Shown piece after piece: positions 10,656 to 23,599 of a DNA stretch of 64,000 nt (the stretch's first letter is position 1; the number at the start of each line of letters is the position of its first letter). The position numbers and the translations under genes were made by a program. The notes below the pieces were generated by a model. It searched no databases and had not been told where the DNA came from. It saw nothing but the letters and a program-made list of their open reading frames with translations. The stretch is from Apium graveolens. Lineage: Eukaryota; Streptophyta; Magnoliopsida; Apiales; Apiaceae. Location: the NCBI RefSeq assembly GCF_009905375.1, contig NC_133647.1, positions 79,226,231 to 79,290,230 of the forward strand, in the 5' to 3' direction.

Positions 10656-13600
10656 GTGCAGGGAAACAGAAAGAATCTTTGGTACTTGGATAGTGGTTGT
10701 TCAAGACACATGACTGGTGATTCTACCCTGCTCACAGAGTTTAAGGAGAGAGCTGGCCCAAGTATTACTTTTGGAGATGACAGCAAGGGTTATACTGTGG
10801 GATATGGCTTGATTTCAAAGGACAATGTCATCATTGAGGAGGTTGCCTTAGTGGATGGTCTCAAACACAACTTGTTGAGTATCAGCCAGCTTTGTGATAA
10901 AGGCAACTCAGTAACCTTCAATTCAGAAGCCTGTGTTATGACTAATAAAAGAAGCAACAAAGTGGTTCTCACTGGTGTGAGAAAAGGAAATGTGTACCTA
11001 GCTGATTTTAACTCATCTAATGCTGAATCTGTAACTTGTCTTCTCAGTAAAGCAAGTCAGGATGAAAGTTGGCTATAGCACAAGAAGCTATCCCATTTAA
11101 ACTTCAAGACCATGAATGAGCTAGTAAAGAAAGAACTGGTTAGAGGCATTCCTCTAGTGGAGTTTTCTAAGGATGGACTATGTGATGCCTGCCAAAAAGG
11201 GAAGCAGATTAAAGCATCATTCAGGAAGAAACTTGATTCAATAATTGAAGAGCCTTTGCAAATGCTTCACATGGATTTGTTTGGACCAGTCAATGTATTG
11301 TCCATCTTAAGGAAAAGATTTTGCCAAGTAATTGTAGATGATTTCTCAAAGTTCTCTTAGACATATTTCCTAAAGTCTAAAGATGAGGCCACTGAAATTA
11401 TCATCAATCACATAAGGAAAGTCAATAATCATCCTGATTTCAAGGTTAGAAGAATCAGGAGTGCCAATGGAACTGAGTTCAAGAATTCTTTCATGAGAGC
11501 ATTTTATGAGGAAAATGGGATTATGCATTAGTTTTCAGTAGTAAGGACTCCACAACAGAATGGAGTAGTAGAAAGAAAGAACAGGTCACTTATTGAAGCT
11601 GCAAGGACAATGCTTGAAGAATCTAAGTTACCAACATATTTCTGGGCTGAAGCTGTAAATACTACATGCTACACTCAGAATATTTCTCTGGTTAATCAAG
11701 CAAGATGTATGACTCCCTATCAATTGTTCAAGAACAAAAAGCCATCTTTAAATTTTCTTCATGTCTTTGGCTATAAATGCTATATTCTGAGAAATCAAAC
11801 TGATCAAAATGGGAAGTTTGATGATAAAAAGATTGAAGGACTGGAAGATGGAGATTACCATGAGAGCCTGAAATTCGACAATGTGGAGATGGTTAGTGAT
11901 GACAGTGATGATGAAAGTGATCAAGAAACAGTGTCTAAGGATAATGCAGATAAATCTACTACCAATGAAGCACAAAACTCAACATCTATCGAGTTGCATA
12001 ATGCTTCATCCGTCGGGAGGCAATCTTCGTTATCCGTCGGGAGACAACCAGCTTCATTCGTTGGTACTCAAAAGGAGCAGGAAGTCAAGATAGATCACCT
12101 ATAGAAAGTTCCCCTTTTTCAACTCAAAGATCCACAAACTCAGGGGGAGTTTCTAACAATCAAAACTCATTCACACATCAAAAGAACAATGAGGTTTCTT
12201 CATCTAAAGCTAATCTACCTCAACAAAGGAAATGGACAAAAGATCACCCCTTTGAAATTATCATTGGTGATATTTCTTCTAGAGTTCAAACAAGAAGAGA
12301 AACTCAGGAAGAATGTCTATACAACATCTTTCTTTCCAAGGAAGAACCAAAGAAAGTAGAAGAAGCTTTGTTGGATCCTGATTGAATTTTAGCTATGCAG
12401 GAGGAGCTAAACCAATTTGAAAGGAATAATGTATGGAAGTTGGTGCCCAAGCTTAAAGGAAAGAATCCAATAGACACCAAATGGGTATTCAGAAACAAGA
12501 TGGATGAAAATGGCATAGTAGTCAGGAACAAAGCTAGATTGGTTGCTAAGGGCTATTGTCAACAAGAAGGTATAGATTTTGATGAAACATTTGCTCCTGT
12601 TGCAAGACTTGAAGCCATCAGAATCTTCTTAGCCTATGCAGCCCATGCCAATTTCAAGGTCTATCAAATGGATGTCAAAAGTGCCTTTCTGAAAAGAGAT
12701 TTGGAGGAAGAAGTCTATGTCAGTCAACCTCCTGGTTTTGAAGATCCAAATTTTCCAGAACATGTCTATTATCTTTTGAAAACACTTTATGGACTGAAGC
12801 AAGCACCTAGAGCCTGGTATGACATTTTATCAAAGTTCCTTTTGGAAAATCACTTCACAGGAGGAACTGTAGATAAAACTTTATTTTTCAGAAATGTTAA
12901 TGGCTCTAGTATACTTGTTCAAATTTATGTAGATGATATTATTTTTGGCTCTACAGATGAGAAACTTTGCAAAAAGTTTGCCAAATTGATGCAAAGTAAG
13001 TATGAAATGAGTATGATGGGAGAACTAACTTACTTTCTTGGATTACAAGTTAAGCAAGTTAGTAATGGAATATTGATTAGTCAAACTAAATATATTTTTT
13101 ATCTTTTATAGAAGTTTGATCTAATGTATTGCACATATGCAAAAACTCCCATGGCCAGTGCAACTAAGCTTGAATTAAACACTACTGAAAAGTTTGTGGA
13201 TATTTCAAGTTATAGAGGCATGGTTGGCTTACTTCTGTACTTAACAGCTAGTAGGCCAGATATAATGTTTGTTCCATGTTTATGTGCTAGATTTCAGGCT
13301 GATCCTAGAGAATCTCACTTAATAGCTATTAAGAGAATTTTCAGATATCTCAAGGGAACACCAAATCTTGGCATTTGGTGCCCTAGAGATTCTGGTTTTG
13401 ATCTAACTGGTTATTCAGATGCAGATTATGCAGGTTGTAGAATTGATAGAAAAAGTACAACAGGAACCTGTCAATTTGTAGGAAACAAGCTTGTGTCCTG
13501 GTTCAGTAAAAAGCAAAATTCAATTTCTACTTCTACAGCTGAAGCTGAATATATTGCTGCTGGTAGTTGCTGTGCACAGATATTATGGATGAAAAATCAA

Positions 13601-13864
13601 TTGCTAGACTATGGTTTGCAAGTTGAAAGGATTCCTATTTTCAGCGATAACACAAGTGCAATTGCCATCACTGAAAATCCAGTACAACATTCAAGGACAA
13701 AGCACATAGATATCAAGTACCATTTCATAAGGGAACATGTAATGAATGGTACTGTGGAACTACATTTTGTTCCAAGTGAGAAGCAGCTTGCAGATATCTT
13801 TACCAAGCCACTGGATGAATCCACCTTTTCAAGGTTGGTAAGTGAGTTAGGTATGCTTAATTAA
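10656..13864 (+). pseudogene. pol of element A (PR-IN-RT-RNase H), broken
   Basis: Ty1/copia polyprotein in the order protease, integrase, reverse transcriptase, RNase H. Protease shows YLDSGCSRHMTG (about 10680). Integrase shows its zinc-binding H/C residues, LHMDLFGP and [12 protein letters not shown], but the second catalytic Asp of the [12 protein letters not shown] motif is Ala (RSANGTEF, near 11460). RT keeps YVDD (near 12935), and RNase H keeps its DADYAG and TAEAEYIA blocks. Stops lie at 11076, 11358, 11529, 12383 and 13109, with one frame change between about 12060 and 12360. The integrase C-terminus just after 11838 is shortened by a deletion. The frame differs from gag, with a stop and a frame change at the junction (10641-10656). 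The element is not autonomous. Confidence 0.92.
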
Positions 13865-14363
13865 TCTTAAATCTATCTAAGTTAATTTGCAAGTTGAAAT
13901 GCAGCCAGAAACTTAATTAATTTTTCAGTCTTGGATGGAATTTTGGCTAAGTCAAATTTTACATCTCGACGAATGATCTTTATCCATCGAGTTTGATCAT
14001 CCGTTGATATATTATTTGCTAACAATAATCAATTATGTTTATGGAATATTTTATGTCTCGACGGATAACAGTTTATCCTCATCCGTCGAATTGTCTTTAT
14101 CTCTGCCGTTAATTCCCTGAACATTATCCATCGAATATACTTACAGTTTGTAAGCATAACACGACGGATAATGGCTGGAATTTTTACAGTTTATTTTTAA
14201 ACAGCTATTTTAGGCAATTTCTATTGGTTACTTTATTTTACTTTATTATTTTTATTAGTTATTTTACTTTATTATTTTTTTATCATTCTCAATTCAACTG
14301 CTCTAATTTCATTCTCTCTCAAAGCACTTACTCTCTTTCTCTTCAAGTTCTTATTCTCTAACA
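13865..14363 (+). other. Spacer between pol and third ORF of A, motif-rich
   Basis: Non-coding spacer of about 500 bp. It contains at least six copies of the CGACGGATAA / ATCCGTCGA motif in both orientations between 13964 and 14173, then a T-rich stretch and a CT-rich leader (14290-14360) just before the ATG of the next ORF. Such a leader could mark a subgenomic transcript or splice acceptor; I cannot tell which. Confidence 0.75.
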
Positions 14364-17300
14364 ATGGCACATGTTGTAAAGATTATGTCTCAAACTGGGT
14401 TCATTTATGAGAAGAACAATTTCACCGCACTAGTGAACAAGGGTATTCAGCAATCTGGAGACTATCACAAGATGATGGACTTTGTGAAGAGTTGCAAGCT
14501 CAACTATGCCATGCTGGAATCACTCACAATCTTTTGTGAAGTTGTTGAAGAGATGTGGACCACTGCTACCTACAATTCTACAGATAAGACCATCACTCTA
14601 ACCATTAAAGGTAACGAATTCTGTATCAATAGTGATATGATAAAAGCATGTTTCAAAATTCCTGATAACAATGTGACTTCACCACACACTGACACTGATA
14701 TAGTCAATATGCTTAATTCCATGCACTATGCACTTCCTACTTCTAAACTGAGTGATATTAGGAGAATGGGTCTTAGGAAAGAGTGGAGTTTCTTGTGTGA
14801 TGTAGTTACAAAGGTTTTCTCAGGAAAGATCAGTAATTTTGATTCAATGAATATTTCCATGCTCTACATGCTAGTTACAGATAAATTCTACAATTTCAGT
14901 GACCTTGTCTTATTTGAGTTAGGTTTTAAATTAGGAGAGTTAAATAAAAGAGGTAAGAATGTGTATTATGCTAGATTTCTTATGTTATTAGCTAACCACC
15001 TCTGTGAAGAGATTGTGCTTGAGAACCCTAACAACAAACTAGATTGTTGGGTTCAAGAGAGAAGGCTCATTGCAGATTTGAACAGGGCCAATCATCACAA
15101 GGATGTGCCAATGTTCTATTTTCCTGTAATGCAAGCACCTCAGGTAAGTGAGGTAAGTTCACCTATCCCTACAACTATTCCAACCTCCACAATTTCTTTG
15201 AGTTCAAGTGTGGCTATGGCAACTGTGTCAATGACCAAATAGTTGCCTACCAAAGCTGCCAAACCTGCAATTATTTCAAAATCCAAATCAAAGAAAGCCC
15301 TATCTGGTATCTCCCAAAAGATGCCAGTTGAAAAATACACTAAAGCCAAAGAGGGGAGTGTGAAGGAAGGTAAGTTAGGTGAGGGAAGGGGTGAACATAA
15401 AAGAAACCCCAAGAATAAGGTTGGAGAGTTGAGTGAATCCCAGCCTAGCCACACTGCAGTTTCCCAACAAACTGCAGTGCTTAAAAAGGACAAAAGCTCA
15501 TTTCTAGCTGCATCCTCCCAAAAGAATGTAGCTATTGAACAAAGCTCTCAACCAAGAGCACAGGCCAAGAGGGTTAGGGACACAAGCTCACCCTAAACTT
15601 ATGCCAGAAAGAAGAAATCCAAAACCTTTGGGGATGCACAGGGTACACATACTGTGCAAACTGGTGCTAAAGACACAGTCACTGCACCTTCACAAATTCA
15701 GTTTGATGTGGCTCCAATAAATGTGGAGTCACAGCCAAAATCTCTAGTTATAGAAGCACCTCAAATACCAAACTCACCAACAAATTCTCTGGATGTGGAT
15801 ATGATAAACACATCAATCCCCGATTCCCCTTCTTTAACTCTGCTGGGGAAGCTAAAATCTAGTGCACGTGAGCATCATCTTTTAGATGATTTGTTGGCTC
15901 ACTTGCCAATTCTTTGAGGAACTGTTGTGTCATCTGTGCCTAAAATATCTTCAATCAGCACAGAGTCAACAATAGTTTTTATTTCCAGCTCATTCATTTC
16001 TACTCTCTCGACAGATATTGCTCATTCGTCGAGTAGTGATTGTATCCCGACGGATAAGCCTAACAGCAGTTACCCGTCGGATAGCAAAACCACTCACTCG
16101 ATGGATATCACTCATCCGTCGAGTATCTCTGCACAGCTTCAAACTTCAATTATTTCAAGTGCAGAAGATTTAGTGGTTGTACAGTCACTCTTAGGATTGA
16201 GAGAGAAGAGTGTTTTGAGTGAGAATCTGGGTTGCTCCCAGGAAAAAGGAGAGGAAATGAGTGAAAATCTGCAATCCATTTCTTCAGGATTGGCAAAAGA
16301 AAGTGAGAGGAGTCCCACCTTAGTAGGTGAAGGTGAGGGTGTGAGGGTGGGGAGCCAGGGTGAGACCCTGATGCAACAGAAGAGAGAAAATGAGAGAAAT
16401 GCCGGTACTGGAGCAATAAGGATGGATGTCATTGCTAGTGAGTCAATGAATGTCCATGATGCAGACAGGGAAGGACTATCTCAGTATCCTAAAGCTGTTA
16501 TAGATTCCACTTCCCTTGATACTGAGGAATTTACTCATCCTGTTCCAGCTTATCAACTTTTAGCTGAACAGGGCAATGACAATGCAGAAAGGATGCTGAA
16601 TTTGTGCATACCACACAGTCTATAATGAGAGCTAAGGATGTCATCACAGCTTTGCCTTCTACAGCTGATGATGTGGACTATGAGACTGGTGGTTCAGCTG
16701 ATTTCTTTGGAGATGGGAGTGGGGATATTGAAGATGAAGCAATGGACATAGGGGGAGAAGTAGGCTCAATTTCAAGGTCAGGTATGTCATCATGGGCATT
16801 CTCAAAGCACTGTGATGAGCATTACTTCAAGACAACCCTGATCCAGTTAATCAATCAGACAAATACTGCTCTTCAAACCACTACCAATGCTAGCACCAAG
16901 AAGCTCCTTCAGGCACATCTAGCCTCCATACAACTTCAACAAATCCAGGGCTTCCAACATGCTAGGGATGTGAATACTATGAAGAATGATATTGAGGAGT
17001 TGAAAAAGGCTATATCAGAAAGGATAGATTCTAAACTTCCAGAAGCTACAATGTTTGACATCAAGAGGCAATTAAGGAAAAATTCTGATCTGTCAACCAA
17101 GATAGATGCCTTGGACACAAGAATGTCAGCCATGGAAGCATCTTTAACTGTCATTCATCTCCATCAAGCCCAACAGACTGATCTACTTCAAAAAATGGTG
17201 GTTGCTCAAACCCCCTCCTCTACTCAACTTGATGATAACAAAAAGGGGGAGAAAGGACCAAGTAAAGGGGAGAGGCTTCAAATTCAAATCAGTAAAGTAA

Positions 17301-18574
17301 TTATACCTTCAATTACTATCTCAAAGCCATCAGTTACAGATAGTATAGATCTGATCAATACAGCAACAGCCAACTTAAGAGCAGCTGATAAGGAAAAGTT
17401 GAGTTTAGTCAACTGGGAGAAGATTAATGAGGAAATACAGAAGAAGTTTAAACTTGTCAAGGAGCTAGTTAAGTCAGCCATCCAACACTCTCAAGTCAAG
17501 CAAATTAATGGGAATGAGATGAGCATGAACTATCTGGAAAGAGGACAGTCTTCCTGCATCAAATCTCCAAAGGCTGAAATAATTCTTAAACCAAGGGTAA
17601 ACCACTCAAAATCATCATTGAAGAACCATTTGGACACTGTGTATGAGACACCTAAGCCTGATGAGAAGAAGCTTCTGTCAAGGTCAATTGGTTTATACAA
17701 AGATCCAGCTGATTCAGCTTCCAAAAGGAGAATTGCCAAGATTTTCAAAAATGGGAAAGAAATTTGTGGGGTGGCTGGACATCCTCAATTTGCTCAAGCA
17801 AAGAGAGAAGAAAAGGCTAGATTAAAGCAGGAAAAGAAGCAAGCTGCTCTGGATGCTAAAAAGACTAAACAAAAGAAAGAGCAGATTGCTATCTTGGCCA
17901 AGCTACATGCTGTAAATTCATCACAATAAATTCCTTCTCAACCATCTGAAGCTATTGAATCAAAGAAGCAAGTTGAACAACGGAAGAAATCTCCAAGAAA
18001 GAAGGAATTGGCTAAAAGAACTAAAAGGAAACTGGATATTGTTGACAAGGAATTGGAAGATCAATTTCCTAAGGCATCCACACCGTCTACAACTCAAGCA
18101 TCAAAGCCCTCTGTGATATTTGAAAATATCAGGGTGGTGGATCCCTACAGGAATATTCATGGTGAACCTATTGTGCCCAAGGATGAGCCAATAAAATGGG
18201 AGAACATACCAATTCCTGACTTCAATCTACCAATCCTTAGCAAGCCAAAAAGAACAAAGTCAAGAACAGTCAAGAAAGTGAAGTTGTCACCTCTCAAATC
18301 CAAATCTCAAGTCAAAGCTCAATCTAAAGTCAGTTAGGGAGACTATCTGTACTTGTGTGATATCAAAGAATTTTCTGATCTAAACCTCTATCTGGATGAA
18401 CTAGATGAAGTGAGAGGAATTGATGCATACAGAAACCTACCTGAAAGGTTAGTGTTCAAGTATAAAGGAGGAAATGAGATTCAGTGGCCTCTTCACATGA
18501 TCCTTCAAGAAAGCCAAGCTGTAGTGATTAAGGTTTATTCATCCTTCAAGAAGAACTTTGGGTTCAACATTACT
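14364..18574 (+). pseudogene. Third ORF of element A (SIRE 'envelope-like' ORF), 5' part, broken
   Basis: Long extra ORF after pol, as in SIRE/Maximus elements, where it has been called envelope-like; I see no signal peptide, membrane segment or furin site. The ATG at 14364 opens a globular domain of about 215 residues with EW at 140-141 and YYARFLML at 201-208. Both are shared in position with the third ORF of element B. Next come a Ser/Thr/Pro-rich part and a Lys/Glu-rich part with coiled-coil character (about 16900-17930). In-frame stops lie at 15240, 15594, 15915, 17927 and 18335, and there is a frame change near 16600-16625. Element B interrupts the frame at 18574; it resumes in phase at 31602. 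Six copies of the CGACGGAT motif lie at 16006-16125. Confidence 0.75.
18570..18574. other. Target-site duplication of element B, left (TTACT)
   Basis: TTACT directly before the TG of the left LTR of B, repeated at 31597-31601 after the CA of the right LTR. Confidence 0.95.
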
Positions 18575-19935
18575 TGTTAGGTCCCAATTTGTTTGTAGAA
18601 GGGGGGTTGAATGCAAACAATACCGTTTAATCGAATAAAATGCGGAATAAAATTGTGAAACAAAATTCAAGTTAAATAAAACTTTTATTAAACTTGAAAG
18701 GTGTTACAACTACGGTATCGGTTACAAGGGATTAATCTCAAATCAATTATTAAAAATCTAGAATAAATTCGACATGAACTTTTTCTATTTTTGTAATTAA
18801 AAGATCAAATGCTAAATGCGATTTGAGATTAAGTTCTAGGGATTTTAATCCGCTAGATTGATACACAAGAACAAGATAAATATTTCTAGTTGATTGGATT
18901 TAACTTTACAATCTAGAAATTTAATCTTGAAGAAAAGCAGATGAAAAATAAAATGTTATGCTTTTGTTTTCTGCTCCTTTTTCTCTTGTGTGTTCTGTTT
19001 GATTGGATTCTATAAGTTGTGTATCAACAAAAGTCTTCTGCTGCTTTTTATCAAACACCGAACTGAAAAATGTACTGGCATGACAATCTCTTTGGCCAGC
19101 AAGACTTTCGGTATGACAATATTTACAACTAGCAAGACAATCAAAATGAACTAGCAAGACTTTCGGTATGACTATTGATTGTCATACCGATTGTCATATT
19201 AGTTCAAATAAATTGTCTTGCTGAATTAATAACAGATTTTAATCTAAACAGAAATTCTAATAAGACAATTAAATGTATTGGCATGACTTTCGGTATGACT
19301 ATCAATTGTCATACCGATTATCATACTAGTTCAAATGAATTGTCTTGTTTTGAATTTAAGCAGATTTTAAACCAATTAAAATCTTGTAAATCCTCAATAT
19401 TAATTCTAAATTAATTAATCAATTTAATTCAATTAATCAATAAATTAATCTTTGCAGATATAATTTATTTTCTTAATTAAATTATATGACTTAATTAATT
19501 AATAGAGAATTAATACTAACCCTGAGCAGCATCCATTCTTCTGACAATCTTCTGAAAATCACTGAGACTTATGAATCAATTCCGCCACTTCAATGCTGAC
19601 ACTCGATGTACTGTCTGGTTCATGAGTGACTAACTTCCGTGACGTTTCTTCATGTCTTGACTTTGATACTCTGATTAAATCCTTGTAATAAATGATACCC
19701 TGACGAGATCTCTGTCACTTGATTAAATCCACGATCTTGATTTATATCACTGAGGCATGATCAAATTCTTGAACTTTCTCCAGTGAATCTTCAAGTCTGC
19801 AGGTTTCTTTATCCTTTGACAGATGTTACTTTGTGAGATCTCTCTGATGATAGATCCACTATTTACTTATTACATTCTTATTTGAGTTGAGTTAAATCCT
19901 CGAATAAACGAATAGGCTATGACATATGCCTTTCA
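18575..19935 (-). repeat. 3' LTR of element B (left copy)
   Basis: TGTTAGGTCC ... GCCTTTCA on the plus strand, the reverse of the element's sense. Near-identical to 30236-31596. Between 19070 and 19345 it carries interleaved GGTATGAC, GATTGTCATACC and GCAAGACA units. These form perfect short inverted repeats, such as CGGTATGAC and GTCATACCG around 19163-19188. The ORFs here (18921-19157 minus, 19175-19414 plus) are products of these repeats and not genes. Confidence 0.95.
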
Positions 19936-19946
19936 ATCTCCCCCTA
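19936..19946 (-). other. Polypurine tract of element B
   Basis: ATCTCCCCCTA on the plus strand reads TAGGGGGAGAT on the element's strand, directly next to the 3' LTR. It is the primer for plus-strand synthesis. The same GGGGGAGAT core stands before the 3' LTRs of A and E. Confidence 0.9.
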
Positions 19947-20197
19947 TTTGCTTGTTAGACAATAACAACAAATACCTAGAGGATAACTCAACTAACAAAT
20001 AAGAAAAAGATATAAACAGTAATGTAAAGTAAATAGCAGAAAAGTTCTGGATTATATTTAACATTTTCCAGATTCCAAATGAAATTTACAAGTGAATATA
20101 AGATAGATGTTCCTCTAGCCTGAACATATAACTACATTAGACTATCTTGATTCATAAAGCTCTAATCATATTACATTGAGTTTTGAGCTAATTGACT

Positions 20198-23100
20198 TCA
20201 GATGTCTTCTCTTCTGACTTCACCTTCTTCTAAATCTTGAAGCAATTCCTTGTCAAAGACACGATCCTTTTCTGAAGTGAAGCTTGCTGGTCTGACTGGT
20301 TGAACTCCAATTGACTTCAGCTTATTCTTGATCTGATTGTACCTTTTAATATTCTTTTCACAATAAGCTTGAATCAAATCAGCAGCTTGAGTCTTCAACA
20401 TGGATGAGTATCCAGCAGTTCTTAAATGATGTTCCATCCAGACCAGATGCTTAGCTGAGTAGTCTTTAAGAGATTGTACATCTAGCTGACAGATTTGAAG
20501 ACAATCAAACTTAAAGAATCTCACCTGATGAGGATTGTTGACCACTTGAGGACTAGCCCTGCTGGCAAACTCTTTAAGCCTTTCTCGAAGAACTTCATTC
20601 AATTCTGAGCTTCTTTTGACTTTGTTTAAAAGAACCCAAATCTCTGACAAAGAACGATTCTCAAATAGATGAAGTGACACCTTGAAAGATCCTTCACTCT
20701 GACAATATACAAAAATGCTCATCTCATTTAGGGATCTATCAAAAGCAGCTGTGATCCTTGAGACTTCAGTCTTGATAGCATTCATGTACATGTCATTGTT
20801 AGGATTTGAGATTTCCAGCTTGTCAAGAAGATGTAAGAACTGCCTATCATTGTTAGTGCTCAGCTGAGGCATATCAAGTACTCTCCTAGCTTCATCCCAT
20901 TTTTCACCAATCTTCAGTCTGACATCTCTTCTCCTTTCTTGAGCCTTAATGTCATGAAGACGTTGCTTTTGAAGAGTTTCTGTTCTTTGAATGTCTTTTC
21001 TCATGTCAATGATCTGAGAGACCTTCTTGAGTTCAGCTTCTTTTCTTTTCATCTCTGACTGCTCCTTCTGAAATTCTTTCTCAAACAGAAGATCCACTTG
21101 AGCTTCTTCTTCCCATTCTCCAAAATCACTTTCCTCTTCAGCTTCAAATAACCCATCTTTATCTTCCTGAACTGGTTCAGTGGGAATGTCAAAAATATCA
21201 AAGTCATCCTGTTCTCCACTGTAGTAGACATCATCAGCCTTTCCTTTGTCTCCAGCAGAGGTATCTTTTTCCTTCCCTTTGGCACTACTCCCTTTCTTCT
21301 CCCCCTTAGTTGAGGGATCCTCTTCTGACCTTCCTTTGGAACCTCCATCACCTCCAGAGCCTGATCCTCCACCAGACGGTCCTTCAAAATAAGTTCTTTG
21401 TTCTTCATTAGGGCAATGAGAATTCTTGATCATGAAATATAGGTGCTTCATCCCTTCATTGAGATGTTCCATGCCCGTCTCTATCTTTAGAAATCTTGAG
21501 GAGTCCAGTGAATGATTCATCTCAACGAGGTCTTCAAGAGAAGTCATTCTTGTATGTAGAGAGCAGAAGTTGGATATGTCATCAGCTGATAAAGTTGGAG
21601 TGTCCTGAATGGAATTGAGCGTTGGTATTACAGTGGTCTTGAGATCTGAGATGTCATTCCTTATGATTGCCAGCTGATTGTTGACAGAGGTGGAAGAAGA
21701 AGACCGTTCAACCACTTGTGCTTTGAATGCTTGAGCTTCAGCTTGGCTTTTAGCAAGTTCTTCTTTTAGAGCAGCAATTTGAGCTAACAGGTTTTGAGTA
21801 TCTGTGTCTGTGTGTGCTCTCACCTGAATTTCACTCGTGTTTGGTTCACTCACCTCACGTGCTTGTGTTTCTCTCAATATAATTGCTCGTGAGGAGTCTT
21901 CCTGTTGCTGTTCTTCTGTACCTGCAGTTAAAATCACCCTAGCCTCTTCAAGAGAGGTCAGTGGTGGTGCAATGGGAATTCGCGAGTCCCGATCCTCAGT
22001 CAAACCTATCACTTCATGTGAAATAGATATCTGAATTGCTTAAGGGATAGATTGACCGAGTTGCCCTCCACTTTCTCCAGATAAATCTGCGAGTGGAGAA
22101 TCCCGTGAGGGAGCCAGAGGTGTTTGATCTGGGAGGGGAGAAAATGACTCTTTTAAGGGTGGCTGAGAGTCAGATTTTCCCTCAGAAGCATGTGACTGCT
22201 CTTCTGTCGTAACTATGACAGCCACTGTAACAGACTCTATGTGCGCTCCTCGTTCTGTGTCCTGAGTATGATCTGGGGAAGTGTATGGTTCCATTGTGAG
22301 TAATGGAATTGTGTTTGACTCAGTACAAGATGCCATGGCCCTATGGCGAATTTCAATAGATGCATCCTGTTGAGAGAATGCCTCTAGTAACTGTTCATTG
22401 GCCATTTCAAAGTCCATGTCCTGTTGGGAGGACAAGGATGGGCTTTCAGATGCCTCAGTATATGTTCTTCTTTTCTTAGGAGGAGGCAGAGCTGAGGGTT
22501 CACTCATATTTAACAATGTACTACTTCCTAGTAATCTTCCGGGTAACATTTTAGACAGTGGGGGAGAGGTTGAGATAGAATGTGACTTTGTGTTTGGCTC
22601 TATGACCTGGGATTGAAGCTGTGGTTCTACAACTTCATGGTCAGCCCTATCAACCACTGGGGGTCTTTCAACAGACGTAGGAAGGGAGTGAGAGTGAGGA
22701 ATTACTACCTGTAATGGAAGAGCATCTGATGTTGGAGGAGCCTGGGTGGCTTGAACCACTGGAGGTTGAGGTTGCTGTTCATGACCGGGAAGATTGAAAG
22801 TAGGTAAAGGAATATAAGTGGCCATGAAAGCAGATACAAGTACTGGAACTTGCATGAATTTGAAGGTTGTGTCTTGGCGAGTGTAAATCTTTTTGCTAAC
22901 TGGAGGGGGTTCGGTTACTGCAGAGTTAGCAAAAAGGGCTTTGTGTTCAGGTGTGAGAAGATGATCTGCTATAAGCATGAGAAAACGAGCATAATAACAT
23001 GATACCCTACGATTTGTAGAATGATCACGTAAAGCAGAAGTTAGACGTCTCAAGAGAATGGGAAAAAGTAGTTTGCCAAAATTGATCCTTTGATTGAAAA

Positions 23101-23599
23101 CAACCGCAAGACCAATATACTGCAGAGTGGAAGTGATGTTATGAAAATTGGATTTTGTGCAGTTGGCAAACACTTTGGAAAGTGTATCGAAGAAAATATC
23201 CCATTCAGACACCAAATTGGATTTAGAAAGTTTGGTTAAATTGATCACCCCCTGATAGTGAATAGCATGGAAAAAATTTGTGATATCATTTTCAGAGGGT
23301 AAATTACAGAAATTGTCTAGTGGAAAATTTAACGCACGATTGACGACTGTTTCATCAACTACATACTGTGTGTTTGCTACGGTGAATGAAAAAGATTTTG
23401 AATCATCGGCCACAGTAGAGGTTGTGCAAATCAGTCTAAGTAGATCGACGTTTAAAATCACATTTGATTTAATAGCAGAGCTAACAATCGAATGGTCATT
23501 TAAAAATCTAATCCATGGCTTAAATTTTTCCACATCACATTTTTCTGGATTAAAATAACCAACCTGATTATGCGTGATAATTTGGAAATTGAGAGCCAT
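20198..23599 (-). pseudogene. Third ORF of element B, one in-frame stop
   Basis: ATG at 23599, running to 20198 in one frame with a single TAA at 22040-22042 (519 residues before, about 613 codons after). Residues 1-215 form a globular domain with EW at 132-133 and YYARFLML at 202-209, matching the third ORF of A. A Pro/Ser/Gln-rich region follows (about 255-510). After the stop come a coiled-coil stretch, a Gly/Ser/Lys/Asp-rich linker near 21200-21360, a Glu/Lys-rich helix region near 20900-21110 and a more ordered C-terminus. There is no signal peptide and no hydrophobic segment long enough for a membrane anchor. The role is unknown; 'envelope-like' is a historical label for this ORF in SIRE elements. 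Confidence 0.8.

Noticed and set aside
16139..16432. Minus-strand ORFs opposite the third ORF of A
   Set aside because: They are complements of the Glu/Gly/Ser-rich coding stretch; no start context or similarity.
18921..19414. Small ORFs repeated at 30582-31075
   Set aside because: They fall inside the two LTR copies of B and reflect LTR identity, not gene duplication.
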